Shown here: positions 14,624 through 26,118 of the stretch, piece after piece
How the letters are laid out: each line of letters begins with the position of its first letter
Numbering within the stretch: the first letter of the stretch is position 1
Assembly (NCBI GenBank): GCA_902791165.1
Contig: CADAVB010000001.1
Span: forward strand, 1-64,000
Length of the DNA stretch: 64,000 bases
Reading direction: 5' to 3'
Source: an uncultured Bacteroidia bacterium
Lineage (GTDB): Bacteria > Bacteroidota > Bacteroidia > Bacteroidales > F082
Notes under the pieces: model-generated
The model's input: only the letters and a program-made list of their open reading frames with translations
Told to the model about the DNA's origin: nothing
Database searches by the model: none
Position numbers and translations under genes: made by a program

Positions 14624-16061
14624 GACAATAACGATACGGAAAGGTCTTGACCTGCCCATCAGTGGAGTGGCTGAAAAACGCCTCACCGATGCACGCAGCA
14701 TCGCGACCTACGCCATGAAGCCCACTGACTTTGTGGGCCTCACGCCGCGATTGCTGGTCGAGGAAGGCGATAAGGTGGCAGTCGGCGATGCCTTGTTTTG
14801 CGACAAGAGCGACGAGCGCATCCGCTTCACTTCGCCCGTCAGCGGGCAGGTGAAAGCCATCGTGAGAGGCGAGAAACGCAAGCTTTTGGAGGTGGTTGTG
14901 GAAGCGGATTTCAAATCCGCAGGCTCGACCGTCGCGGATTACAAATCCGCGACAGCGGCTTTGACCACGGCAGATGCAATCAAAGAAGCCATGCTGCAAT
15001 GCGGCCTTTGGACCCAACTGCGCCAACGACCTTTTGGCACCGTCGCCAACCCCGACGACAAGCCCAAGGCCATCTTCGTCAGCGCCTTCAGCAGCGCACC
15101 ATTGGCGCCCGATTACGATTTCGTCGTGCGAGGTAGGGAAGAGGCACTCAAAAAAGGCCTTGAGGCACTGGCAAAACTGACGGACGGGAAAGTCCACATT
15201 TGTTTCCGTCCCAATCAAAGATTGGCGAAGCAACTCCTAACTCTCAACTCTCAACTCTCAACTCACTACATCAAAGGTCCCCATCCTGCCGGAAACATCG
15301 GCACCCAAATCGCCCACATTGACCCTATTAATAAAGGAGAAATCATCTGGACGATGAACCTTCAGGATGTTGTCGTATTGGGTGAATTGGTTGCCACGGG
15401 AATTTACAAGCCTGAGCGCGTTGTCGCCGTGGCCGGACCCAATATCAAGAACCCGCATTATTACCGAGTAAGGTTTGGGGCTTGTCTGGCTGAGATTACA
15501 AAAGCGCAACTGCTTAACAATGAATATCCTAAGATGGATGCCAACGATGCCACGAAGGGAAACCGCGTCATTTCGGGCGACATCCTGAGCGGCACACAAA
15601 TCGCTGCTGATGGTTTTCTGAGTGCCTACGACGACCTGGTGAGCATCCTGCCCGAAGGCGACTATTACGACTTCATGGGCTGGCTGATGCCTGGCTTCAG
15701 GAAGTTCAGCTTCTCGCGCACCTTCCTCAGCGGCTTCATGCCGAAAAGCACCTTCAAGCCTATGGGTATCGAGCTTCCGCGCTTCGAAAACTTCTGGAAG
15801 TTCGACACCAACACCCACGGCGACTTGCGTCCCTTGGTCTTTACGGGCAATTTCGAGCGGGTCTTCCCCTTCGACATTTATCCCACGCAACTCATCAAGG
15901 CCTGCATCATCGGCGACATTGAGCTGATGGAGAACTTGGGCATTTACGAGGTCGAGCCTGAAGACTTCGCCCTTTGCGAGTTCATCGACACATCGAAAAC
16001 CGACATCCAAGCCATCGTCCGTGAGGCATTGGAGAAACTGAGAAAGGAGGGATTATCATGA
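14616..16061 (+). CDS. nqrA: Na+-translocating NADH:quinone reductase subunit A
   Basis: A 481-residue NqrA: N-terminal KGLDLPISGVAEKRL, the RnfC-like barrel region (RIRFTSPVSGQVKAIVRGEKR), GPHPAGNIGTQI and a C-terminal NqrA-specific part. Peripheral cytoplasmic subunit involved in quinone binding. First nqr gene; overlaps nqrB by 4 bp. Two repeat insertions read through in frame: palindromes at 14904-14953 (encoding ADFKSA...VADYKSAT) and a 7-bp tandem repeat at 15234-15266 (encoding [10 protein letters not shown]) just before GPHPAGN. Both fall at likely surface loops, so the protein may still be functional. Confidence 0.95.
   Translation: MPETITIRKGLDLPISGVAEKRLTDARSIATYAMKPTDFVGLTPRLLVEEGDKVAVGDALFCDKSDERIRFTSPVSGQVKAIVRGEKRKLLEVVVEADFKSAGSTVADYKSATAALTTADAIKEAMLQCGLWTQLRQRPFGTVANPDDKPKAIFVSAFSSAPLAPDYDFVVRGREEALKKGLEALAKLTDGKVHICFRPNQRLAKQLLTLNSQLSTHYIKGPHPAGNIGTQIAHIDPINKGEIIWTMNLQDVVVLGELVATGIYKPERVVAVAGPNIKNPHYYRVRFGACLAEITKAQLLNNEYPKMDANDATKGNRVISGDILSGTQIAADGFLSAYDDLVSILPEGDYYDFMGWLMPGFRKFSFSRTFLSGFMPKSTFKPMGIELPRFENFWKFDTNTHGDLRPLVFTGNFERVFPFDIYPTQLIKACIIGDIELMENLGIYEVEPEDFALCEFIDTSKTDIQAIVREALEKLRKEGLS
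14904..14953. repeat. two palindromic repeats inside nqrA
   Basis: GCGGATTTCAAATCCGC (14904-14920) and GTCGCGGATTACAAATCCGCGAC-type palindrome (14931-14953, arms GTCGCGGATT / AATCCGCGAC) sit 10 bp apart within the coding frame. They encode DFKSA and DYKSA, giving a short internal duplication not expected in NqrA. Confidence 0.85.
15234..15266. repeat. CTCTCAA 7-bp tandem repeat inside nqrA
   Basis: About 3.4 copies of CTCTCAA (15241-15264) preceded by a CTCCTAA variant. Three 7-bp units make seven codons, LNSQLST, so all frames on this strand stay open. Confidence 0.9.
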
Positions 16062-17284
16062 GTAAGAAATTAGGAGTTAGGAGTGAGGAGTATAAAGTGA
16101 AGAGTACTTCGTTTCAAGGGCTGGCAAAGTGGTTTGAGACCCATAAGCCTAAAGGGAAATGGGCTTGGCTGGAAAGCACATACGAAGCTTTCCATACTTT
16201 TGCTTTCACGCCCAATCGGGTCACCAAGCGAGGCAGCCATGTTCGCGACGCTATCGATTTGAAACGCGCCATGATTATGGTGGTCATCGCCCTCGTTCCA
16301 GCCATGCTCTTTGGCATGTGGAACATCGGCTATCAGACTTCGCTCCACGCCACGGATTGGCCTTACGAACTTGGTACCGTGGCCAGTTGGTGGTATTGCC
16401 TTTGGTTCGGCTTCTTGAGAATGTTGCCCATGTTGGCAGTGTCGTATATCGTCGGTTTGGGCATCGAATTCACTTTCGCGCAGATACGCCACCATGAGGT
16501 GAACGAAGGCTTTTTGGTCACAGGTTTCATCATCCCGATGATTGTGCCGGTCACCACGCCTTTGTGGCAACTTGCTCTGGCAGTGGCCTTTGCCGTCATC
16601 ATCGGCAAGGAGGTCTTCGGCGGCACGGGCATGAATTTCCTCAATCCCGCTTTGGTGGCGCGCGCCTTCCTTTTCTTCGCCTATCCCACTCGAATGTCGG
16701 GCGACAACGTATGGATTGCCGCCGACCTTTGGGGCACCGACGCCATCACGAGCGCCACGCCTTTGGCTGAACTGGCCGCTGGGATGCGTCCTTCGGCCTC
16801 TGCTTTGGATATGTTCATCGGAACAATTCCCGGGTCTACCTGTGAGACATCTGTGATAGCCATTTTATTAGGCTCCATCCTATTGTTGTTCACGGGTATC
16901 GCCAGTTGGCGTGTCATGCTCTCTGTCATCCTTGGTGGTGGTCTCATGGGCTTGTTATTCAATGCTATTGGAGCCAACGAATACATGCAATTGCCTTTCT
17001 ATTACCACTATTTGATGGGCGGTTTCATGTTCGGTGCGGTCTTTATGGCCACCGACCCCGTCACTGCAGCCCAGACCAACACGGGCAAGTGGATCTATGG
17101 CCTGCTCATAGGCATTTTCGCCGTGATGCTCCGTGTCATCAACCCAGCCTATCCCGAGGGTATGATGCTCAGCATCCTGCTTATGAACTGCTTCGCCCCG
17201 CTCATCGACCACTGCGTGGTGGCCAGGAACATCAAAATGCGCCAACATCGTGCCTTAAAACTTTCAAAAACCGTTAAGCCATGA
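16058..17284 (+). CDS. nqrB: Na+-translocating NADH:quinone reductase subunit B
   Basis: A 408-residue integral membrane subunit with about nine to ten hydrophobic segments. Family landmarks: RDAIDLKRAMIMVVIALVPAM, GKEVFGGTGMNFLNPALVARAF and DAITSATPLAEL, the last covering the Thr that carries covalent FMN. NqrB holds riboflavin/FMN and forms much of the Na+ channel. The first ~15 residues (SKKLGVRSEEYKVKS) derive partly from an intergenic-type repeat (16070-16091) and are unlike other NqrB N termini. Four-base overlaps join it to nqrA and nqrC, indicating translational coupling. Confidence 0.96.
   Translation: MSKKLGVRSEEYKVKSTSFQGLAKWFETHKPKGKWAWLESTYEAFHTFAFTPNRVTKRGSHVRDAIDLKRAMIMVVIALVPAMLFGMWNIGYQTSLHATDWPYELGTVASWWYCLWFGFLRMLPMLAVSYIVGLGIEFTFAQIRHHEVNEGFLVTGFIIPMIVPVTTPLWQLALAVAFAVIIGKEVFGGTGMNFLNPALVARAFLFFAYPTRMSGDNVWIAADLWGTDAITSATPLAELAAGMRPSASALDMFIGTIPGSTCETSVIAILLGSILLLFTGIASWRVMLSVILGGGLMGLLFNAIGANEYMQLPFYYHYLMGGFMFGAVFMATDPVTAAQTNTGKWIYGLLIGIFAVMLRVINPAYPEGMMLSILLMNCFAPLIDHCVVARNIKMRQHRALKLSKTVKP
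16070..16091. repeat. TTAGGAG-type repeat at the nqrB start
   Basis: TTAGGAGTTAGGAGTGAGGAGT-like tandem units encode GVRSEE in the NqrB N terminus. The reverse-complement unit (AACTCCTAACTC) adjoins the CTCTCAA repeat in nqrA, so the families are related. Confidence 0.7.
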
Positions 17285-17895
17285 AGAAAGATGTCAATAG
17301 TAATCGATATATCTTCTTGTACGCCAGTGTTTTAATTATCGTTGTGGCGGTGCTGCTCACGGTGACGGCCTTGTGGCTACAGCCTTTCCAAGACCGCAAC
17401 AAGAAGAACGAGAAACGCATCAGCATCCTTACGGCGGCGGGCATTCCCAATGTGGACGCCAAAAACGCCCCCTTGCTGTTCGAGAAGCATTGCACGGGTT
17501 CGTTTCTGTTGGATGAGAGCGGTAATATCTCTGAGGACGGTACCCTTCCTTTATATGTCATCGATCGCCAAATCAGCGTCATCCCCATGCAAGGCAACGG
17601 GCTTTGGGGTCCCATTTGGGGCTATCTCGCCATTGCCGCCGATGGCAAGACCATTTTGGGCGCCAACTTCGACCACAAGTCGGAAACCCCTGGGTTGGGT
17701 GGAGAAATCACGACCGATAAATTCCAAGGTCAATTCTCTGGAAAACAGATACTTGAAAATGGGAAGCTCGTTCCTGTTCAATTTGACGCCATCACTGGGG
17801 CAACCAAGACTTCTGATGGAGTTAAAGAAATGATTGACAATACTTTGGAGAAATATTCGGCATATTTAAGCAAAATTGCCAAGAGAGGAGAATAA
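17281..17895 (+). CDS. nqrC: Na+-translocating NADH:quinone reductase subunit C
   Basis: A 204-residue protein with one N-terminal membrane anchor (IFLYASVLIIVVAVLLTVTA, residues ~10-30) and a periplasmic FMN-binding domain. The flavinylation motif DAITGATKTSDGV carries the acceptor Thr near residue 168, the site modified by the ApbE flavin transferase (not in this window). The family phrase HKSETPGLGGEI is intact. Overlaps nqrB by 4 bp and precedes nqrD by 2 bp. Slightly shorter than proteobacterial NqrC, as usual for Bacteroidetes. Confidence 0.95.
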   Translation: MKKDVNSNRYIFLYASVLIIVVAVLLTVTALWLQPFQDRNKKNEKRISILTAAGIPNVDAKNAPLLFEKHCTGSFLLDESGNISEDGTLPLYVIDRQISVIPMQGNGLWGPIWGYLAIAADGKTILGANFDHKSETPGLGGEITTDKFQGQFSGKQILENGKLVPVQFDAITGATKTSDGVKEMIDNTLEKYSAYLSKIAKRGE

Positions 17896-17897
17896 CT

Positions 17898-18524
17898 ATG
17901 GCTAACCTGAATAAACTCATCATAGAACCGCTGCGCAAGACCAATCCTGTCACCGTGTTGGTGCTGGGTATCTGCTCTTGCCTTGCCGTGACCGCCCAAC
18001 TCAAGCCTGCTTTGGTGATGGGCCTATCAGTGACGGTTGTGACGGCGTTGTCGAATTTCATCATCTCGCTGCTGCGAAAGGGCATCCCCAACCGTATCCG
18101 TATCATCGTGCAGCTTGTTGTTGTGGCCACTTTGGTCATCTTGATCGACCAATTCTTGAAGGCTTTTGCCTACGATGTTAGCAAGCAACTATCTGTTTAT
18201 GTTGGACTTATCATCACCAACTGCATTATCATGGGACGCTTGGAGGCATTTGCCTTGTCGCATGGGCCTGGAGAGTCGTTCTTGGACGGCTTGGGCAACG
18301 GACTAGGTTACAGCTTGATACTCGTCATCGTAGCCTTCTTCCGTGAACTCTTTGGCTCAGGAACCTTACTTGGTTACCAAGTCATTCCGCAGTCGTTCTA
18401 CGAGGCTGGTTATCAAAACAACGGACTCATGATTTTGCCGCCGATGGCACTCATTGTTGTAGGTGTCATTATTTGGATTCAGCGCACCCGTAACCCCGAA
18501 ATGCAAGAGAACAACCAAAACTAA
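17898..18524 (+). CDS. nqrD: Na+-translocating NADH:quinone reductase subunit D
   Basis: A 208-residue protein with six predicted membrane helices. NPVTVLVLGICSCLAVTAQL and CIIMGRLEAFAL are NqrD signatures; the CS/C cysteines in the paired half-helices of NqrD and NqrE bind the membrane [2Fe-2S] centre. GPGESFLDGLGNGLGYS is the usual mid-protein loop. Six bases separate it from nqrE. Confidence 0.96.
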   Translation: MANLNKLIIEPLRKTNPVTVLVLGICSCLAVTAQLKPALVMGLSVTVVTALSNFIISLLRKGIPNRIRIIVQLVVVATLVILIDQFLKAFAYDVSKQLSVYVGLIITNCIIMGRLEAFALSHGPGESFLDGLGNGLGYSLILVIVAFFRELFGSGTLLGYQVIPQSFYEAGYQNNGLMILPPMALIVVGVIIWIQRTRNPEMQENNQN

Positions 18525-18530
18525 ACGGCC

Positions 18531-19145
18531 ATGGAATTTTTCAGACTATTTATCAAATCTGTCTTCGTTGACAATATGATCTTTGCCTATTTCTTGGGCA
18601 TGTGCTCTTATCTTGCTGTGTCGAAGACCGTCAAGACCAGTGCCGGTATGGGTTTGGCCGTGACTTTCGTGTTGGTCGTTACCGTTCCAGTCAACTATCT
18701 GATCAACAAATATTTGCTTTTGCCTGGTGCTTTGTCGTGGATCAGCCCAAAATTGGCTTCTGTCGATTTGAGTTTCCTGACGTATATCCTCTTTATCGCC
18801 ATCATCGCAGCCATCGTGCAGATTCTGGAGATGGTGATTGAGACCTTCACGCCGTCGCTCTATTCCGCCTTGGGCATTTTCCTTCCGCTGATTGCGGTGA
18901 ACTGTGCCATCTTGGGTTGCTCGCTCTTCATGCAGGAGCGCAACTTCAGCAATGTGGGTGAGGCCGCCGTGTTCGGTCTCGGTTCTGGCATTGGCTGGCT
19001 GCTGGCCATTGTGGCCATCGCCGCCATCCGCGAGAAACTTCGCTATTCCAAAGTTCCCAAAGGCCTACAGGGTGTGGGCATCTCATTTATCATCACTGGT
19101 TTGATGGGTATCGCTTTCATGGCCTTTATGGGTATAAAAATTTGA
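18531..19145 (+). CDS. nqrE: Na+-translocating NADH:quinone reductase subunit E
   Basis: A 204-residue membrane protein, homologous to NqrD in inverted topology. [30 protein letters not shown] and [16 protein letters not shown] contain the conserved cysteines of the intramembrane iron-sulfur site. Sits 4 bp upstream of nqrF. Confidence 0.96.
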   Translation: MEFFRLFIKSVFVDNMIFAYFLGMCSYLAVSKTVKTSAGMGLAVTFVLVVTVPVNYLINKYLLLPGALSWISPKLASVDLSFLTYILFIAIIAAIVQILEMVIETFTPSLYSALGIFLPLIAVNCAILGCSLFMQERNFSNVGEAAVFGLGSGIGWLLAIVAIAAIREKLRYSKVPKGLQGVGISFIITGLMGIAFMAFMGIKI

Positions 19146-19149
19146 TATT

Positions 19150-20502
<1,353 letters not shown>

Positions 20503-20524
20503 CCAACTGAAAATACTTATTATC

Positions 20525-21331
20525 ATGAATTTACCAAAGATACATTCCATCTCTAAGAAGATCCTCGTCGGCGCATTGGGCGCATTCTTGAGTTTCTTCC
20601 TGCTGTTCCACGCCACTGCCAACCTGCTCATCCTGAGGCATGACGGCGGCGAATGGTACAACGCTTTCTGCCACTTCATGGGTACCTACGCCATCATCAA
20701 GGTGCTGGAGATTGGCTTGTTTGGCGCACTGCTACTGCATGTGGTCTTGGCCATTTGGCTTGCCATGACCAACAAGATGGCGAGGCCTGTGGGCTACAAG
20801 AAGCCCACGCGCTCAAAGACCCACAAAGGCTCGAAACTGCAAGTGTGGACGGGCATCCTCATCTTTGCCTGCCTTTTGCTGCATTTCACGGACTTTTATT
20901 TCGTGAAAATAGGCTGGTTGAAAGGCAAATATATGGCCAAGACGGAAGATGTTGTGGCACTGAAAACAACCCAACCCAACACATTCAACTATGCCGAGCA
21001 GCACGGTGAATACTCCGCCAAGGGCAACTGGCTCACCAACTTCGACAAAGAAGACAAGGCTGTGCTTGAAGCCGCCGGACTTGAAGTCGAGCCTGACTTC
21101 TATCACCAAGCCCGCGAGAAATTCAAGATCTTGCACATCGTCATTTCCTATTTGGTGTTCTTTGCCGTCGTTTGGTTCCATTTGCGGCACGGCTTCGCTG
21201 CTGTGTTCCAGACCTTTGGACTGTATAACTACAAATACGCCAAGGCCATCGAGGTGCTTGGCCAGATTTTCACATGGGTGGTGTGCCTGATGTTCACTGT
21301 CGTGGTCATCGGTGTTTATTTCGGACTATAA
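20525..21331 (+). CDS. frdC: fumarate reductase cytochrome b subunit
   Basis: A 268-residue Bacteroidetes-type succinate dehydrogenase/fumarate reductase cytochrome b with five predicted helices. Candidate haem-ligand histidines lie in LFHATANLLIL, LLHVVLAIWLA, LLLHFTDFYF and LHIVISYLVFF. It anchors FrdAB and passes quinol electrons to fumarate. ATG 20525 begins the conserved part; the 22-bp gap after nqrF has no terminator, so nqr and frd may share transcripts. A basic loop (KKPTRSKTHKGSKLQ) faces the cytoplasm. Confidence 0.93.
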   Translation: MNLPKIHSISKKILVGALGAFLSFFLLFHATANLLILRHDGGEWYNAFCHFMGTYAIIKVLEIGLFGALLLHVVLAIWLAMTNKMARPVGYKKPTRSKTHKGSKLQVWTGILIFACLLLHFTDFYFVKIGWLKGKYMAKTEDVVALKTTQPNTFNYAEQHGEYSAKGNWLTNFDKEDKAVLEAAGLEVEPDFYHQAREKFKILHIVISYLVFFAVVWFHLRHGFAAVFQTFGLYNYKYAKAIEVLGQIFTWVVCLMFTVVVIGVYFGL

Positions 21332-21339
21332 TAATAATG

Positions 21340-21412
21340 ATGAATTATGAATGCTGAATTATGAATGAACAAGGTTTGAGAATTCCGCATTCTGCATTCC
21401 GCATTCCTAATT
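21340..21412. repeat. intergenic inverted repeat GAATTATGAATG / CATTCCGCATTCCTAATT
   Basis: GAATTATGAATGCTGAATTATGAATG (two direct units) and, 12 bp later, the roughly complementary CATTCTGCATTCCGCATTCC. The pair can form an imperfect hairpin between frdC and frdA. A common type of dispersed intergenic repeat; no promoter seen. Confidence 0.75.
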
Positions 21413-21429
21413 AAAAGACATACAATGAT

Positions 21430-23394
<1,965 letters not shown>

Positions 23395-23397
23395 GCC

Positions 23398-24153
23398 ATG
23401 AAATTCACACTACATATCTGGCGTCAGGAGAACGCCCGCGCCAAGGGTCATTTCGAGACCTATCCTCTGGAAGGCATCTCGCCCGACTGCTCTTTCCTTG
23501 AGATGCTTGACATCCTGAACGAGCAGCTCATCAACGACCGCATTGCCCATCCCGTGTGCTTCGACAACGACTGTCGCGAGGGTATCTGTGGTATGTGCGG
23601 ACTTTACATTAACGGGCGACCCCATGGCAACGACGACGGCATCACCACCTGCCAACTCCACATGCGCAAGTTCCATGATGGCGACGACATTTGGATTGAG
23701 CCTTGGCGTGCCAAGCCGTTCCCTGTCATCCGCGACCTCGTGGTGGACCGTTCCGCCTTCGACAAGATTATCCAAGCGGGAGGCTACATCAGCACCACCA
23801 CGGGCGGTGTGCCTGACGCTAACACGATTCCGATTCCAAAACACAAAGCCGACATGGCCATGGATGCCGCATCTTGCATCGGTTGCGGTGCCTGTGTTGC
23901 TGCTTGTAAGAATGCCAGCGCGATGTTGTTTGTGGGTGCCAAGGTCAGTCATTTGGCTTTGTTGCCCCAAGGCCAAATCGAGGCTGCCGACCGCGTACAC
24001 AAGATGGTCTGCAAGATGGACGAATTGGGCTTTGGCAGCTGCACCAACACCTACGCCTGCGAGGCCGAATGCCCGAAACTCATCAAGCGGCAGAACATCT
24101 CAAGGCTCAATAGGCATTGGATTGGGGCGTTGTTTGGGAGAGACAGAAAATAA
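23398..24153 (+). CDS. frdB: fumarate reductase iron-sulfur subunit
   Basis: A 251-residue FrdB. Ligands for [2Fe-2S] ([14 protein letters not shown] and later TTCQLH), [4Fe-4S] ([11 protein letters not shown]) and a final Cys group ([22 protein letters not shown]) are present. It wires the FrdA flavin to the FrdC haem/quinol site. Three bases after frdA; last gene of the operon, followed by a strong terminator at 24159. Confidence 0.96.
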   Translation: MKFTLHIWRQENARAKGHFETYPLEGISPDCSFLEMLDILNEQLINDRIAHPVCFDNDCREGICGMCGLYINGRPHGNDDGITTCQLHMRKFHDGDDIWIEPWRAKPFPVIRDLVVDRSAFDKIIQAGGYISTTTGGVPDANTIPIPKHKADMAMDAASCIGCGACVAACKNASAMLFVGAKVSHLALLPQGQIEAADRVHKMVCKMDELGFGSCTNTYACEAECPKLIKRQNISRLNRHWIGALFGRDRK

Positions 24154-24158
24154 AACAA

Positions 24159-24195
24159 TAAGAATCGCGCCGAAAAAGGCGCGATTCTTTTTTGT
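24159..24195 (+). terminator. terminator of the nqr-frd unit
   Basis: AGAATCGCGCC - GAAAAA - GGCGCGATTCT followed by seven or more T; 11-bp perfect stem starting 7 bp after the frdB stop. Confidence 0.95.
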
Positions 24196-24476
24196 GTGTA
24201 TGGTTTCGCCTGCAAACACACAAAATTGTCGAATGTAATCGACAAAATATTGTAAAATTTGCAAACTACACTTTGCAAAAACTGGGGAAAACTGTCGGGT
24301 GGAGGTGGCAAAATGTGACAATTTCCGAAAAGATGGCAGCAATCCATCCCAAACATTTTGAGGAAATGGAATATTTCCGTGTTTAAAAATGTGAGATTTT
24401 GGAATAAAACGATGAATTAATTTGTGAGGATTTGGAATGATGCAGAAAACAATTCCTGTTTTTTTACAAAAGATTA
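24196..24476. other. gene-free AT-rich gap
   Basis: Between convergent frdB and the LDI-like gene. Contains an inverted repeat TTGTCGA-ATGTAA-TCGACAA (24226-24245) of unknown role and a 22-bp sequence starting TGTCGGGTGGAGGTGGC (24293-24314) that is repeated with two changes at 25805-25826. No gene seen. Confidence 0.6.
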
Positions 24477-25700
24477 CTATCGCAACAGTGTCGTTGGAGT
24501 TGTTGTAAACTCCCATCCAACTGCCGTCCTCATGGCCAGCATGATAGCCTCACCCACCAAGGCCACATCAGCAAGCAGATAATGGCTCTTGCCTTTACTA
24601 CGCCAGGTAGTTCCCGCAAGTTCTCCCGTCTTCAGAAGCTTTTTCCTTAATGCCCAATCCTCGAAATAGGTCACACTACCAACGGCAAAGGCTGTTCCCG
24701 TTGGACTAAGGTTGCACACGATGGGACCCGCATCGATGTCCATCCCCAGCCAGCATCTTCTGTCATGGTATTCCTTGAAGCCTGTGATAGGTCGTTTCTG
24801 CAAGAAGTTCGCCTTCAGCCTCTCATATTGGTCTTGGGCAAACTCCTCATCAACGAAGGTCAAATAATAACAGCTCAACGCCGAATAGGAGCCTTTGACG
24901 GGTGCTTTCTCATACATCCCTTCCCTGTCGTCAGGCAAGAACGATGCGAGCAACCCAGTGTCCTTGTCAAGCCAATGCTGTTTGGCCTCGGCAAGCCATT
25001 GGTAAACGGTTGAGTAATACTTGCCTTCATACTGCTGAGAATAAACCGAAAGTGCCACGATGGCCACCAGCATATCCGGCACATACACGCACTCGCCCGG
25101 ATAAGTGGGCAGATTCATGTTTGGACTATCAAGGATGCGGCGGTTCATGGTCTCGCATAGCCGATGATAAAGCTCATCGTATTTGTCGCCTCCGCCGATG
25201 CGCTTGTAACCGCCAATCATCCAAGCCAAATGGCTGAGATAAGAGACATGGCTCTCTTTGCCATCCAACGTTTCCAGCGGGTCTTCACCCCATCGCTCAC
25301 GGTCGTAAGCCCGCAATTCCGGCGACAAGACCATCTGGATGAGGCTATCGATACGGGCAATGTTCGCTTCCCTATCCTCTTCGTATATCAAAGTGGTATT
25401 TACCAATGCCGCCGACAGCATCGAGCATGAATACAACGCCCACTCCCCTTGAAACTGCGGCCCGACGATGGCGGGCATTTCATCAATAAGCTTTTGCGGA
25501 CTGGTCATCACCTTCTCTATCAGAAAATCCCGCCGCGCCATGATGTCTGCCTTCTCGCTCTCAAAGTCGCCGTTATGCCTTGTGGCGATGCTGACCCAGA
25601 TGGCCTTTATTATGATAGGCACAACTATGATAGCCAAGCAAATGATAATGACTTTCATGGGTTTCTTCCGTGGTTTCATATATGTTTTGGATGAAGACAT
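24477..25700 (-). CDS. membrane-anchored (alpha/alpha)6-barrel protein, linalool dehydratase/isomerase-like
   Basis: A 407-residue protein: short basic N terminus, one membrane helix (~15-35, VIIICLAIIVVPIIIKAIW), then a helical domain. GPQFQGEWALYSCSMLSAAL and LGMDIDAGPIVCNLSPTGTAFAVG resemble the LDI-like family (a GxxDIDSGP motif). Function in Bacteroidetes is unknown and true terpene chemistry is not implied. A -7 box (TAACTTTG, minus, plus-strand 25723-25730) precedes the start. The gene is flanked by 22-bp direct repeats (24293 and 25805). Confidence 0.55.
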   Translation of the reverse strand: MSSSKTYMKPRKKPMKVIIICLAIIVVPIIIKAIWVSIATRHNGDFESEKADIMARRDFLIEKVMTSPQKLIDEMPAIVGPQFQGEWALYSCSMLSAALVNTTLIYEEDREANIARIDSLIQMVLSPELRAYDRERWGEDPLETLDGKESHVSYLSHLAWMIGGYKRIGGGDKYDELYHRLCETMNRRILDSPNMNLPTYPGECVYVPDMLVAIVALSVYSQQYEGKYYSTVYQWLAEAKQHWLDKDTGLLASFLPDDREGMYEKAPVKGSYSALSCYYLTFVDEEFAQDQYERLKANFLQKRPITGFKEYHDRRCWLGMDIDAGPIVCNLSPTGTAFAVGSVTYFEDWALRKKLLKTGELAGTTWRSKGKSHYLLADVALVGEAIMLAMRTAVGWEFTTTPTTLLR

Positions 25701-25722
25701 GCTCGTTTGTCTTGCGACCTTG

Positions 25723-25730
25723 CAAAGTTA
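25723..25730 (-). promoter_or_regulatory. -7 box of the LDI-like gene
   Basis: Minus strand TAACTTTG, 22 bp before the ATG at 25700. Confidence 0.6.
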
Positions 25731-25834
25731 ATGCTGAATACACACATCCCGCAAGAGGTGTTGATAACTAATTCGGCGATAAAACCCTATTGTACATAAA
25801 CAATTGTCGGGTAAAGGTGGCAAAATAGTAAAAC

Positions 25835-26092
25835 CTACAACCCCATAGACACTTTCAATGCATTAAAACAAGATTCTCTCATGGCTATTTCGTAGTCTTT
25901 CTGCTCTCTTGATAGATAGGGATTGCTTTCGATGTCGCGTTTCATCTTTACATTGCAAAACTCCAACGTTTCTTTTGCTTGGTCTTTGGTGATAAAGCCG
26001 CCGCCAAACAAATTGAATAGGAATTGTGCCGTTCCTTGTGAATGAGCAGCCATTTCAAATTGGTGTATTAGTGCTTTTTCGTTGTCGGTCAT
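25835..26092 (-). CDS. small hypothetical protein
   Basis: An 85-residue, mostly helical, charged protein (MTDNEKALIHQFEMAAHSQG start) with no signal peptide, membrane segment or recognised motif. It follows the AAA ATPase gene by 26 bp on the same strand in an AT-rich stretch, so it may belong to the same accessory operon. Function unknown. Confidence 0.5.
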   Translation of the reverse strand: MTDNEKALIHQFEMAAHSQGTAQFLFNLFGGGFITKDQAKETLEFCNVKMKRDIESNPYLSREQKDYEIAMRESCFNALKVSMGL

Positions 26093-26118
26093 ACTTTTAT
26101 GCTTTGCTTTTTTCTACT

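Noticed and set aside
24226..24245. TTGTCGA-N6-TCGACAA as another Rex site
   Set aside because: Arms differ from the TCGATA/TATCGA motif and it lies between convergent gene ends, not near a promoter.
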